Shown here piece by piece: positions 7,712 through 15,109 of a DNA stretch of 24,153 nt (position 1 is its first letter; the number at the start of each line of letters is the position of its first letter). The notes below the pieces were generated by a model. The model was not told where the DNA came from and did not search any database. It saw nothing but the letters and a program-made list of their open reading frames with translations. A program made the position numbers and the translations under genes. The DNA lies in contig CAYFTS010000245.1 of NCBI GenBank assembly GCA_964346135.1, forward strand, positions 1 through 24,153, written 5' to 3'. The stretch comes from B1-G15 sp964346135. Its GTDB lineage: Archaea; Thermoproteota; Bathyarchaeia; Bathyarchaeales; Bathyarchaeaceae.

Positions 7712-7936
7712 ATGGGAAATAAGAAAAACCTGGAAATCAAGATTATGCAGCAGGACGATGGTGGATGGACCGCCAGTTTTAGGATGGGCTGGCGGAAGAA
7801 CGAGACCGTGGTAGCTGAGTCGGTTGACAGTTTGCTGGAGAAAGTGTCGAATAAAATCGGTAGCTATTACAGAGGATATTCGCCGCGCGTGCGGGATTTT
7901 CAGGTTGGCCAAAGGAGTGTATTCGAAACTCCTTGA
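7712..7936 (+). CDS. Small hypothetical protein, HicB-like pattern
   Basis: 74 residues. A very good ribosome site (GAGGTGA at 7698-7704, seven bases before the ATG) supports it as a real gene. The sequence has two or three short strands with a DDGGW turn (15-19), then VAESVDSLLEKVSNKIGSYY, which should form a helix. This strand-strand-strand-helix order and the DGG-turn recall the HicB/UPF0150 fold, but no DNA-binding part or HicA partner is present, so the comparison is weak. A seven-codon frame (ATG at 7688, MAKRGES) ends directly at its start codon. No operon partner. Function unknown. Confidence 0.6.
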   Translation: MGNKKNLEIKIMQQDDGGWTASFRMGWRKNETVVAESVDSLLEKVSNKIGSYYRGYSPRVRDFQVGQRSVFETP

Positions 7937-8274
7937 ACACACATGCGTGAAATAGCGGGAGATTAGTTGCGTGGGCACGCGAACGTCTATTGAGTGCAAA
8001 TAATGCATGCAAGAGACCCCAACGAAATAACGATGGATATCCGCAGTCACCCGATACTTTTAAGTTATTTGTGATGAAGGTTTCTGTATCTTTCTCTTGC
8101 GGTTTGCTTAATACCATCTAAGAAGGAGAGCTCCTATAACGAAGAAAGTTAACCTTTCCTATTGCACGTTCCATAGTCAGTAGCTACAAGTGGTCTACAG
8201 ATAAATTTTCTTGTTTATGAATATCTATGTCTGTCTGATTTTGTCAATGGGTTTCGTAGAGCTCTAACTTATCT
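7937..8274. other. Intergenic region, no gene seen
   Basis: Between two converging genes. It contains short palindromes such as GCGTGGGCACGC (7969-7980) and AGGAGAGCTCCT near 8124. Frames across it lack ribosome sites and protein-like composition. No RNA gene recognised. Confidence 0.4.
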
Positions 8275-8571
8275 TCACATTCTGGCAGATCTATCTTGAG
8301 GCGTTTTTACTTCTTCAACAATTATTCTACCAGCCGCAACCTCGTCGACAGAATGGATGGTGGCTCCCATTTCTTCTACTTTCTTCTTGATATTTTCAAA
8401 GTCTATGCCATTTCCAACAATGATGATCTTTGCATTCTCCACTTGTTGATCTATTTCGTAAATGATTATGTTTACTCCTTCTACTCCATCTAGCTTACTA
8501 AGTTCCTCAGAAAGTTCGATTACGTCAGGCTTGTGCGGTTTCAAGACATCCAAGACAAGTCTTCTTATCAT
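8275..8571 (-). CDS. DUF211 family protein
   Basis: 98 residues matching the archaeal DUF211 family. The start MIRRLVLDVLKPHKPDVIEL, the repeated beta-alpha-beta pattern (GVEGVNIIIYEID near 30-41, AKIIIVGNGIDFENI near 47-61) and the closing SVDEVAAGRII (74-84) are characteristic. Structures of the family show a ferredoxin-like fold that assembles into rings. The biochemical role is not established; ion binding has been suggested. The gene is monocistronic, with a strong TATA element about 40 bp upstream of the ATG. Confidence 0.9.
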   Translation of the reverse strand: MIRRLVLDVLKPHKPDVIELSEELSKLDGVEGVNIIIYEIDQQVENAKIIIVGNGIDFENIKKKVEEMGATIHSVDEVAAGRIIVEEVKTPQDRSARM

Positions 8572-8605
8572 CTATACAACCGACTGCGTATAATTCTTCC
8601 CATGC

Positions 8606-8620
8606 ATATATTTAACGTTT
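8606..8620 (-). promoter_or_regulatory. BRE/TATA element of the DUF211 gene
   Basis: Minus-strand AAACGTTAAATATAT, centred about 42 bp before the ATG, predicts a leader of 10-15 nt. The same 15 bases occur before mtrH (16068-16082). Confidence 0.7.
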
Positions 8621-8741
8621 CCTCCAAGTTCTAACAACGAATTTTATGTGGCACTAAAGCCAAGATATAGACGAACAACATCTTTATTAGACAAACATAT
8701 ATCTGTTGGATCAAGCATTCTTTTTCAAAAGGGTTGTTTCC

Positions 8742-9245
8742 ATGGAAAAAGCAGAAAAATATGTGAAAATGGCTCTTGAAATGGGAGCGGAAAACTCAAA
8801 AGTCATATCGGTGAAAGACATTGTGTTTGATCCTAGAACCCTCCTCAAATGTATGTATGGCTGTGAGGACTGGGGGAAAAGTTGGACATGCCCTTCCGCT
8901 CCAAAGGCTTTGATGCCTTGGGAAGCTGAAAAAATACTGAAGAAATATAACTGGGGGATACTGATCCACACGCAAGACCCCAAGTTAGCTCAGGAAATCT
9001 CCTTTCAAATGGAAATGAAAGCGTTCTTTGATGGTTACCCATTGGCATTTTCGATGTTTGACTGCTACCTGTGTGAAACATGTGTCTTCCCTGATCCCTG
9101 CAGGTTTCCGGAGAAGGCTAGGCCCTCAATGCAGGCGTTGAGTATTGATGTTTATGCTACGGTGAAAAAGCAGGGACTACCGATAGAACCTCTTAAAACG
9201 AAGGGTGAGAAACCGAATTATTACGCGTTAGTGTTTATTGAATGA
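8742..9245 (+). CDS. DUF2284 cysteine-rich metal-binding protein
   Basis: 167 residues from the ATG at 8742. A TTG at 8706 would add 12 residues, but the ATG gives the N-terminus usual for the family (short helix, then GAENSKVI). Two Cys clusters are visible: KCMYGCEDWGKSWTCPS, and CYLCETCVFPDPCRFPEKAR in the second half. This fits the predicted metal or iron-sulfur binding of DUF2284. A TATA-like CATATATC lies about 45 bp upstream. The gene stands directly before the corrinoid methyltransferase module on the same strand, 94 bp away, so a role in that pathway (cofactor or redox handling) is possible but unproven. Confidence 0.85.
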   Translation: MEKAEKYVKMALEMGAENSKVISVKDIVFDPRTLLKCMYGCEDWGKSWTCPSAPKALMPWEAEKILKKYNWGILIHTQDPKLAQEISFQMEMKAFFDGYPLAFSMFDCYLCETCVFPDPCRFPEKARPSMQALSIDVYATVKKQGLPIEPLKTKGEKPNYYALVFIE

Positions 9246-9264
9246 AGTTAACTTTGAAAGCCAA

Positions 9265-9273
9265 TTATATATT
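9265..9273 (+). promoter_or_regulatory. Probable TATA box before the first methyltransferase
   Basis: TTATATATT, about 70 bp upstream of the TTG start at 9340, predicts a leader of about 45 nt ending in the AGGTGA ribosome site. Confidence 0.5.
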
Positions 9274-9339
9274 CGCGATTTTTAGGTGAGAATCTTTTTT
9301 AGCTAATAAATCTACAACTCTTTGAAAGGTGAATAGAAA

Positions 9340-10782
9340 TTGGGAAGAGCAGTTCTACGGTTTATGTCAACCGATGAAATACGCATTATCCACGATGCTA
9401 CTCTACAAATTTTGAAAGATGTTGGACTGCTAATACGAAGCAACCGAGTTCTCAAAATACTGGACGACGCAGGCGCTCAAGTTGATCATGAAAAGTCTAT
9501 AGCCAAAATACCTGAAGCCATAGTCAAAGAAGCTTTAAACAAAGCCCCGAAAACCGTCAAGCTTTCAGCCAGAGACCCAAAACACAACATCACCGTCCCT
9601 TCTGAAACAAACTGCTACCTCACCACAGACGGTTTAGGCGTTTACATGCTAGACTTGGAAACTGGAGAACGAAGACTAGGCACCAGAAAAGACCTAGCGA
9701 ACTTCGCAATTCTAGCAGACGCTCTAGAATCAGTTCAAGTTTTCTGGCCAACCATCGTAGTTTCAGATGTTCCGAAGCCAGTTCATGAATTGCACGAGTT
9801 TGTCACATCTCTGAAAAACACGGTGAAACATGTGGAACATGAAGCGATGAACACTAGAGAGGCTCAATATGAAATTGAAATAGCCTCCGCAATTGTGGGA
9901 AGTCGAAAGGAACTTGAGAAAAAACCTATAATCTCAGTGGTTCAATGCCCTATTAGTCCACTTACATACGAGAAGGGGTCAATAGAAGCAACTGCAGAAT
10001 TTGCTAAGGCAAACATCCCTGTTGTTGCCATGGGTATGCCCAATTTAGGTGCCACCGGACCCGTAACCATCGCCGGAAGCTTAGCTGTTGGCAACGCTGA
10101 AAACCTTGGAAGTCTCATCGTCACTCAACTAGTCAATCCCGGAGCCCCCTTCATATATAGTATATCTTCAATGTCCACCGACATGAAAACAGGCATAGGT
10201 GCCAGTGGCGCACCCGAAGCCACTATTGCCACTGTTGCTGCTATTCAACTCGCCAAACATTATGGACTTCCATGTGAGATGGGCGGCTTTGGCACAGACG
10301 CTAAAGTTCCCGGTGTTCAGGCAGCATTTGAGAAATCATTAGATATTTTTGCCCCAGTGATGGCGGGTGTAGACTTGATTGCGGGAATCGGTGGGTTGGA
10401 AGGGTCTAACACTTTTTGCCTTGAGCAGATGGTAATTGACAGCGAGATTTGGGAGTCAACTCTTAGATTCGCTCGGGGATTCGCTGTAGACGATGAAACG
10501 TTAGCTTTAGATACCATACGTAATGTTGGGCCGGGCGGCCACTTCCTTTCACAAAAACATACGCTTGAACATTTTGAAAATGAACTATGGATGCCTAAAA
10601 TAAGTGATCGAAAGCCCTACGCAGCTTGGAAATCCGCTGGAGAAAAAAATCTAGTAGATGTGGCAAAAGAACGTGTTAAATCTATACTAAAAAACCATAA
10701 GCCGAAGCCGATCGATAAAGCTATCCAAGAAGAAATCGACCAGATGTTGAAAAATTATGAAAAGGAGTTCTTAGGGCAATAG
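9340..10782 (+). CDS. MttB-superfamily corrinoid methyltransferase, non-pyrrolysine (MtgB-like), copy 1
   Basis: 480 residues, close to the usual 470-495. It should transfer a methyl group from a methylated substrate to Co(I) of a corrinoid protein. Family landmarks: an N-terminal helix pair (DEIRIIHDATLQILKDVG, 12-29); the central TIM-barrel segments GATGPVTIAGSLAVGNAE and GTDAKVPGVQAAFEKSLDIF; and the C-terminal GPGGHFLSQKHTLEHFENE motif with KISDR. There is no in-frame UAG and the gene itself ends in UAG, so pyrrolysine is not used. Trimethylamine is therefore unlikely. Known non-Pyl members act on quaternary amines such as glycine betaine, and others may act on methoxy compounds; the substrate here cannot be read from sequence. 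The start is TTG at 9340, eight bases after AGGTGA; no better ATG precedes the conserved region. The corrinoid protein gene follows. Confidence 0.9.
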   Translation: MGRAVLRFMSTDEIRIIHDATLQILKDVGLLIRSNRVLKILDDAGAQVDHEKSIAKIPEAIVKEALNKAPKTVKLSARDPKHNITVPSETNCYLTTDGLGVYMLDLETGERRLGTRKDLANFAILADALESVQVFWPTIVVSDVPKPVHELHEFVTSLKNTVKHVEHEAMNTREAQYEIEIASAIVGSRKELEKKPIISVVQCPISPLTYEKGSIEATAEFAKANIPVVAMGMPNLGATGPVTIAGSLAVGNAENLGSLIVTQLVNPGAPFIYSISSMSTDMKTGIGASGAPEATIATVAAIQLAKHYGLPCEMGGFGTDAKVPGVQAAFEKSLDIFAPVMAGVDLIAGIGGLEGSNTFCLEQMVIDSEIWESTLRFARGFAVDDETLALDTIRNVGPGGHFLSQKHTLEHFENELWMPKISDRKPYAAWKSAGEKNLVDVAKERVKSILKNHKPKPIDKAIQEEIDQMLKNYEKEFLGQ

Positions 10783-10869
10783 AAGTTTTCTAAGCATTTA
10801 GACATGAATATCCAGTCAATTATCTGATCAAGTAATGGAAATCACCAATTGGCTTTCAACTCAAAAAAC

Positions 10870-10878
10870 TATAAATAG
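10870..10878 (+). promoter_or_regulatory. TATA box of the corrinoid protein gene
   Basis: TATAAATAG is centred about 47 bp before the ATG at 10921. The corrinoid gene can thus be transcribed apart from the methyltransferase upstream, giving a leader of about 20 nt that holds AGGAG. Confidence 0.6.
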
Positions 10879-10920
10879 TAAAAATAAGTGTTGATAATAG
10901 TCACTAGGAGAAATGTATCT

Positions 10921-11565
10921 ATGACAGACGATATATTGAATAGACTTAAAGAAGCTGTTATCAACTATGATGTAGATAAGGCTGTTAAAGCTGCCCAAGA
11001 AGTAATTGAAACCGGTTTCGACCCGCTTGCAGCAATTGAAGAAGGCTTAGCCGCTGGTTTACAGGTTGTCGGAGACAAATTTGGAAGTGGAGAAATATTT
11101 CTCCCAATGTTGATGATATCAGCGGAGGCTACGAAGAAAGCTTTAGCCATACTAGAGCCCGCGGTAGCAAAGGGAAAAGCCAGAAAGGTTAGGGGTAAAG
11201 TGGTCATCGGAACCGTTGAGGGAGACATCCACGACATCGGGAAAAGCATCGTCGCTGCAATGCTTACTGCAAACGGCTTCGAGGTTCACGACATCGGATG
11301 TGACGTACCAACATCAAAGTTTGTCGAGAAGGTGAAAGCAGTCAATCCAGATGTCATTGGAATGTCAGCTCTTTTGACGACCACCATGCCAAAGATGAGT
11401 GAGCTGATCGATGCCCTTAAGAAGATGGGGCTCAGAGAAAAAGTGAAAGTGGTTGTAGGTGGAGCTCCGGTGTCAGCGGCTTGGGCTGAACAGATAGGAG
11501 CCGATGCCTACGGGGAAGACGCCATGGCAGCCGTTGATGTCATCAAAAAATTGTTAGGTAAATAG
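10921..11565 (+). CDS. Methyltransferase cognate corrinoid protein (MttC/MtgC-like)
   Basis: 214 residues. The protein carries cobalamin and accepts the methyl group before passing it to a pterin methyltransferase. An N-terminal four-helix cap domain (about 1-88) is followed by a Rossmann B12-binding domain with the base-off signature DIHDIGK (D102, H104, D105, G107), where H104 is the lower cobalt ligand. The motifs MSALLTTTMPKM and VVGGAPV are typical of this group. ATG at 10921 is preferred: AGGAG lies 13 bases upstream and the family starts here; a TTG at 10888 would add an unlikely tail at about the predicted transcription start. A T6 run (11575-11580) follows, then the second methyltransferase after 31 bp. 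One corrinoid protein between two methyltransferases suggests shared use. Confidence 0.94.
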   Translation: MTDDILNRLKEAVINYDVDKAVKAAQEVIETGFDPLAAIEEGLAAGLQVVGDKFGSGEIFLPMLMISAEATKKALAILEPAVAKGKARKVRGKVVIGTVEGDIHDIGKSIVAAMLTANGFEVHDIGCDVPTSKFVEKVKAVNPDVIGMSALLTTTMPKMSELIDALKKMGLREKVKVVVGGAPVSAAWAEQIGADAYGEDAMAAVDVIKKLLGK

Positions 11566-11596
11566 AAGGGATTTTTTCCTCAAAAATGGAGTAAGC

Positions 11597-13060
11597 GTGG
11601 AATTTTCTTTGGGAACTTTCCTGAAGAGAAACTATTTGAATATACTTAGCCGTGACGAAGTTTATAACATACACATCGCAACTCTGGAAGTTCTAGAGCA
11701 TACTGGAGTGTTAGTTCGAGAGAAGAGAGCTCTCAAGCTTTTAGATCAGGCTGGTGCCACTGTAGATTATAAAAAGAATCTAGTTAAGATTCCCGCTTAT
11801 CTAGTTGAAGAGGCAGTGGCTAAGACGCCGAAGAGTTTCATTTGGCACGCAAGAAATCCGAAAAAGAGCATTAGAATCGGAGGCGAATCCACCAAGTTTG
11901 GTCCAGGATCAGAATGCGTGAACATTATCGACTTGGAAACAGGCGAATGCCGTCTCCCAACCAAAAGAGACGCCGAACAATTAGTTAGGCTTATGGATGC
12001 ACTTGAGAACATTCATATAAATTATCCTCCAGCCTCGTTATCTGACGTTCCAGAGCAAGTTTCCGATGTTTACAGTTTCGCCATAACAGTAAAGAACACC
12101 TCAAAATGCACGCTGGGAGGTTCTTATGGAAGAAGTACTGCACGCGACTATATCAGACTGGCAGCGGCGTTGGTAGGTGGTGAAGAGGAACTTACAAAAA
12201 AGCCGACCATTGCTGGTTACATAGATCCTGTAAGTCCACTAATTCACGATAAAAGAATGATTGAAAGTCTAATGGAATACGCAAGCTATGGGCAACCAAT
12301 ATTCATAACTGTAATGGCTTTGGCAGGAGCCACTGGACCTGCTACGCTCGCTGGAATATTGGTGCAACAGAATGCGGAAATTTTAAGCGGCTTATTAATA
12401 GCTCATTTAGTGAATCCTCATGCTCCTGTAATTTATGGAACTGTATCATGTCCGTTGGATATGCGAACCGGAGTCTCATCAACCGGTTCTATAGAAGTCG
12501 GCTTACTAGGCGCTGCATCTGCTCAAATAGCTAGGTATTACGGCATGCCCAGTGATGTGGGGGCTCAATCCAACGCTAAAGTACCTGATGCTCAAGCCAG
12601 CTACGAAAAAACAATGTCTCTAATCATGGCGGTGATGGCGGGAGCGGACTTAATAGACTTGTTTGCCGGTTCTATGGAATCTTACAGAACTACAAGTTAC
12701 GAACAGATGGTTATTGATAACGAGTTAGCTGGAAGTGCCCTCCGATGTGCTGAAGGAATTGAAGTGAGTGCTGAAACGATAGCAAAAGACGTGATTGACA
12801 GAATTGGCCCTGGAGGCCACTACTTAGCCGATAAGCATACATTAGACTGGTTCAAAAAAGAACATTACCGTCCAATGATAAGCGATAGAAAAACTAGATC
12901 TGACTGGGAAAAATCTGGACGCAAAGACATTCGAGAAGAAGCGAGGAACCGAGCAAAAGAAATATTGGCAAGTCACGAGCCAGAGCCCGTTGATCCAACC
13001 GTTTGGAGAGAAATAGAAAAGATAATCAAAGAGGTAGAAAAAAGGGAACTGCGTAGTTAA
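11597..13060 (+). CDS. MttB-superfamily corrinoid methyltransferase, non-pyrrolysine (MtgB-like), copy 2
   Basis: 487 residues, paralogous to the first copy and with the same landmarks: DEVYNIHIATLEVLEHTG near the N-terminus, GATGPATLAGILVQQNAEIL, NAKVPDAQASYEKTMSLIM, and the C-terminal GPGGHYLADKHTLDWFKKE followed by MISDRK. The two copies differ widely in barrel loops (for example GGSYGRSTARD here against HEAMNTREAQ in copy 1), so they probably accept different substrates. The GTG start at 11597 has GGAG six bases upstream. No internal UAG. It is likely co-transcribed with the corrinoid gene (31-bp gap). A hairpin plus T-run follows its stop, so the activator gene downstream may have its own transcript. 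Confidence 0.9.
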   Translation: MEFSLGTFLKRNYLNILSRDEVYNIHIATLEVLEHTGVLVREKRALKLLDQAGATVDYKKNLVKIPAYLVEEAVAKTPKSFIWHARNPKKSIRIGGESTKFGPGSECVNIIDLETGECRLPTKRDAEQLVRLMDALENIHINYPPASLSDVPEQVSDVYSFAITVKNTSKCTLGGSYGRSTARDYIRLAAALVGGEEELTKKPTIAGYIDPVSPLIHDKRMIESLMEYASYGQPIFITVMALAGATGPATLAGILVQQNAEILSGLLIAHLVNPHAPVIYGTVSCPLDMRTGVSSTGSIEVGLLGAASAQIARYYGMPSDVGAQSNAKVPDAQASYEKTMSLIMAVMAGADLIDLFAGSMESYRTTSYEQMVIDNELAGSALRCAEGIEVSAETIAKDVIDRIGPGGHYLADKHTLDWFKKEHYRPMISDRKTRSDWEKSGRKDIREEARNRAKEILASHEPEPVDPTVWREIEKIIKEVEKRELRS

Positions 13061-13096
13061 ATGATTAGGTAGAGCGAGCTTAAACCTGCTGTCAAA

Positions 13097-13132
13097 AATG
13101 AGTTAGTGCTCATTCAGAACTCAGCAATTTTT
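13097..13132 (+). terminator. Hairpin with T-run after the second methyltransferase
   Basis: AATGAG-TTAGTG-CTCATT forms a perfect 6-bp stem (13097-13114), and five T residues follow at 13128-13132. The stem is AT-rich and the T-run is 13 bases away, so termination may be partial. Confidence 0.35.
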
Positions 13133-13205
13133 CAAAGACCACAATTACCTAAATTTTTACCAAGAACTATTTTAATATCAAGTTAGAGTTAAGTGTGGAG
13201 AAAAA

Positions 13206-15098
13206 ATGGAAAAACCAATCACTGTAACGTTTGAGCCTGAAGGACGCAGAGGGAGAGTAGCGCCTAAAACTAGTATATTTCAAGCGGCAAGGGAAATAGG
13301 CGTTGGAATTAGATCTGAATGTGCTGGGGAAGGAACTTGTGGGAAATGTAAAGTTATTGTTAAGAATAGAAACGCTGTAAATGAAGTGACAGCTGTTGAG
13401 AGGGAGCATTTATCTTCAAAGGAAATTAATTCAGGCTATAGACTAGCTTGCCGTGCGATTGTTAAACAAAACATTACGGTGATGGTTCCTGAAGAAACCA
13501 GAATTGGAACGCGTAAAATCCAAATTACTGGTTTAGAAAGACCTGTGCCATTAAATCCTTCAGTTAAGAAATTTCACGTTGTGTTGCCAAAGCCTACACT
13601 GTCTGATGTTAGACCAGACTTTGAAAGACTCCTTGACTCTCTAGAAAAGGAGCATGGTTACACGAAATTGGAGGTCGATTATGAACTTTTGAAAGAACTA
13701 CCTGACATTCTTCGTAATGCAAACTGGAACCTTACAGTTGCAATCTGGAACGATCACGTAATTATTGCGGCTGAAGCGGGAGACACTTCGAATAAACTGT
13801 TAGGATCAGCCATTGATGTTGGCACGTCGAAAATAGTTGGCTATGTTGTTAACCTGAAGACTGGTCAAACCGTGGGCGTAGGGTCTATTGAAAATCCGCA
13901 AATTATGCACGGTGAGGATGTAATATCGCGAATCACATTTGCTCTGAATGATAATGAAAAGCTGAGAGTGCTGCAAAAACTGGCAGTTGAAGGAATAAAT
14001 GATGTTCTGTATGAAGCTTGTACTCAAGCAAATGCTGACCCAAACAACATCTATGAAGTAACAGTTGCTGGAAACACAGTGATGCACCACTTTTTGTTGG
14101 CTATTCAACCAAAAAATCTGGCCTTTTCGCCTTACACGCCGGCTGTAAGAAAGTCAACAGAAGTTAAAGCTGAAAAATTGGGCATAAAAATTAATCGAAA
14201 CAGCAACGTTCATGTTTTACCGGTTATAGCTGGTTTTGTTGGCGCAGACGCTGTTGGAGATGTCCTATCCAGTGGAATTCACGAGTCAACGGAGCTTTCT
14301 TTACTTTTGGACATCGGAACAAACACGGAAGCGTTTGTTGGTAATGCTGATGACATTTTGTCTTGCTCCTGCGCTTCAGGTCCAGCTTTTGAAGGCGCCC
14401 ACATTAAACATGGGATGAAAGCTGTAACTGGTGCAATCGAAAAAATACGTATCGTTCCAGGTACATACAAAGTTGAGTATGAAACGATAGATAACGTGAA
14501 GCCTGTGGGCTTATGCGGGTCTGCCATGGTTGACATTGTAGCTGAAATGTTGAAAATTGGAATTATAGATCATCATGGAAGGCTCAACCATAATATTGAA
14601 ACGTCGCGATTAAGAACTGTTGATAAAGTTTCAGAGTTTGTGTTAGCATGGGAAAATGAGACCGCAACTGGAAAAGAAATCACTGTTACGCAGAAAGACA
14701 TTGGTGAAATACAACTAGCAAAGGCTGCCATGTTTACAGGATGTTCAATTCTGATGAAGAAGAAAAACGTGAAGAAAGAGAATCTTGACCGAGTTCTCAT
14801 TGCAGGCGCATTTGGAAATTACATCAACCCTGAAAATGCGAAGTTCATTGGATTAGTGCCCGACGTGCCCACAGAGAAAATAGAGTTTGTTGGCAACACT
14901 GCTATAACTGGAGCCAAAATGGTTCTGGTCTCAAGAAAAGCAAGGGAAACCGCTGAGGCTCTTTCTAAGAGAATTCGTTATCTTGAGCTTGCCGCTGATC
15001 CTAATTTCAGTTCCGAATTTTCTCATGCCTTATTCCTTCCCCACAAAGACCTAGATAGGTTCCCCTCAGTTAGAAAACAATTAAAGTTTGAAAGGTAG
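13206..15098 (+). CDS. RACo-type reductive activator of corrinoid proteins (ferredoxin + ASKHA ATPase)
   Basis: 630 residues. ATP-dependent reductase that returns Co(II) to Co(I) in the corrinoid protein after accidental oxidation. The N-terminus is a [2Fe-2S] plant-type ferredoxin domain with C39, C45, C48 and C82. A linker domain follows (about 100-195). The rest is the DUF4445/ASKHA ATPase with phosphate loops GSAIDVGTSKIVGYV (about 199-213) and LLLDIGTNTEAFVGN, and a late AGAFGNYINPENA motif. Methanogens normally use the 2x[4Fe-4S] RamA for this job; RACo is the acetogen type. The ATG at 13206 has GGAG five bases before it, with an AT-rich TATA-like stretch near 13168-13180. It sits directly after the methyltransferase genes whose corrinoid it should serve. 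The stop is UAG, 11 bp from the converging stop of mtrH. Confidence 0.92.
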   Translation: MEKPITVTFEPEGRRGRVAPKTSIFQAAREIGVGIRSECAGEGTCGKCKVIVKNRNAVNEVTAVEREHLSSKEINSGYRLACRAIVKQNITVMVPEETRIGTRKIQITGLERPVPLNPSVKKFHVVLPKPTLSDVRPDFERLLDSLEKEHGYTKLEVDYELLKELPDILRNANWNLTVAIWNDHVIIAAEAGDTSNKLLGSAIDVGTSKIVGYVVNLKTGQTVGVGSIENPQIMHGEDVISRITFALNDNEKLRVLQKLAVEGINDVLYEACTQANADPNNIYEVTVAGNTVMHHFLLAIQPKNLAFSPYTPAVRKSTEVKAEKLGIKINRNSNVHVLPVIAGFVGADAVGDVLSSGIHESTELSLLLDIGTNTEAFVGNADDILSCSCASGPAFEGAHIKHGMKAVTGAIEKIRIVPGTYKVEYETIDNVKPVGLCGSAMVDIVAEMLKIGIIDHHGRLNHNIETSRLRTVDKVSEFVLAWENETATGKEITVTQKDIGEIQLAKAAMFTGCSILMKKKNVKKENLDRVLIAGAFGNYINPENAKFIGLVPDVPTEKIEFVGNTAITGAKMVLVSRKARETAEALSKRIRYLELAADPNFSSEFSHALFLPHKDLDRFPSVRKQLKFER

Positions 15099-15109
15099 AA
15101 GGGGACGGG

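Noticed and set aside
7502..8050. Minus-strand open frame of 182 codons
   Set aside because: Overlaps the 74-residue gene with its strong ribosome site; His/Cys/Ser-rich, no family resemblance and no ribosome site of its own.
7779..8117. Minus-strand open frame of 112 codons
   Set aside because: Same overlap; Ala/Arg/Pro-rich low-quality translation.
8296..8493. Plus-strand Phe/Tyr-rich frame
   Set aside because: Antisense shadow of DUF211.
9340..13060. Pyrrolysine-containing trimethylamine methyltransferases
   Set aside because: No internal UAG in either frame, and UAG ends one of them and several neighbours.
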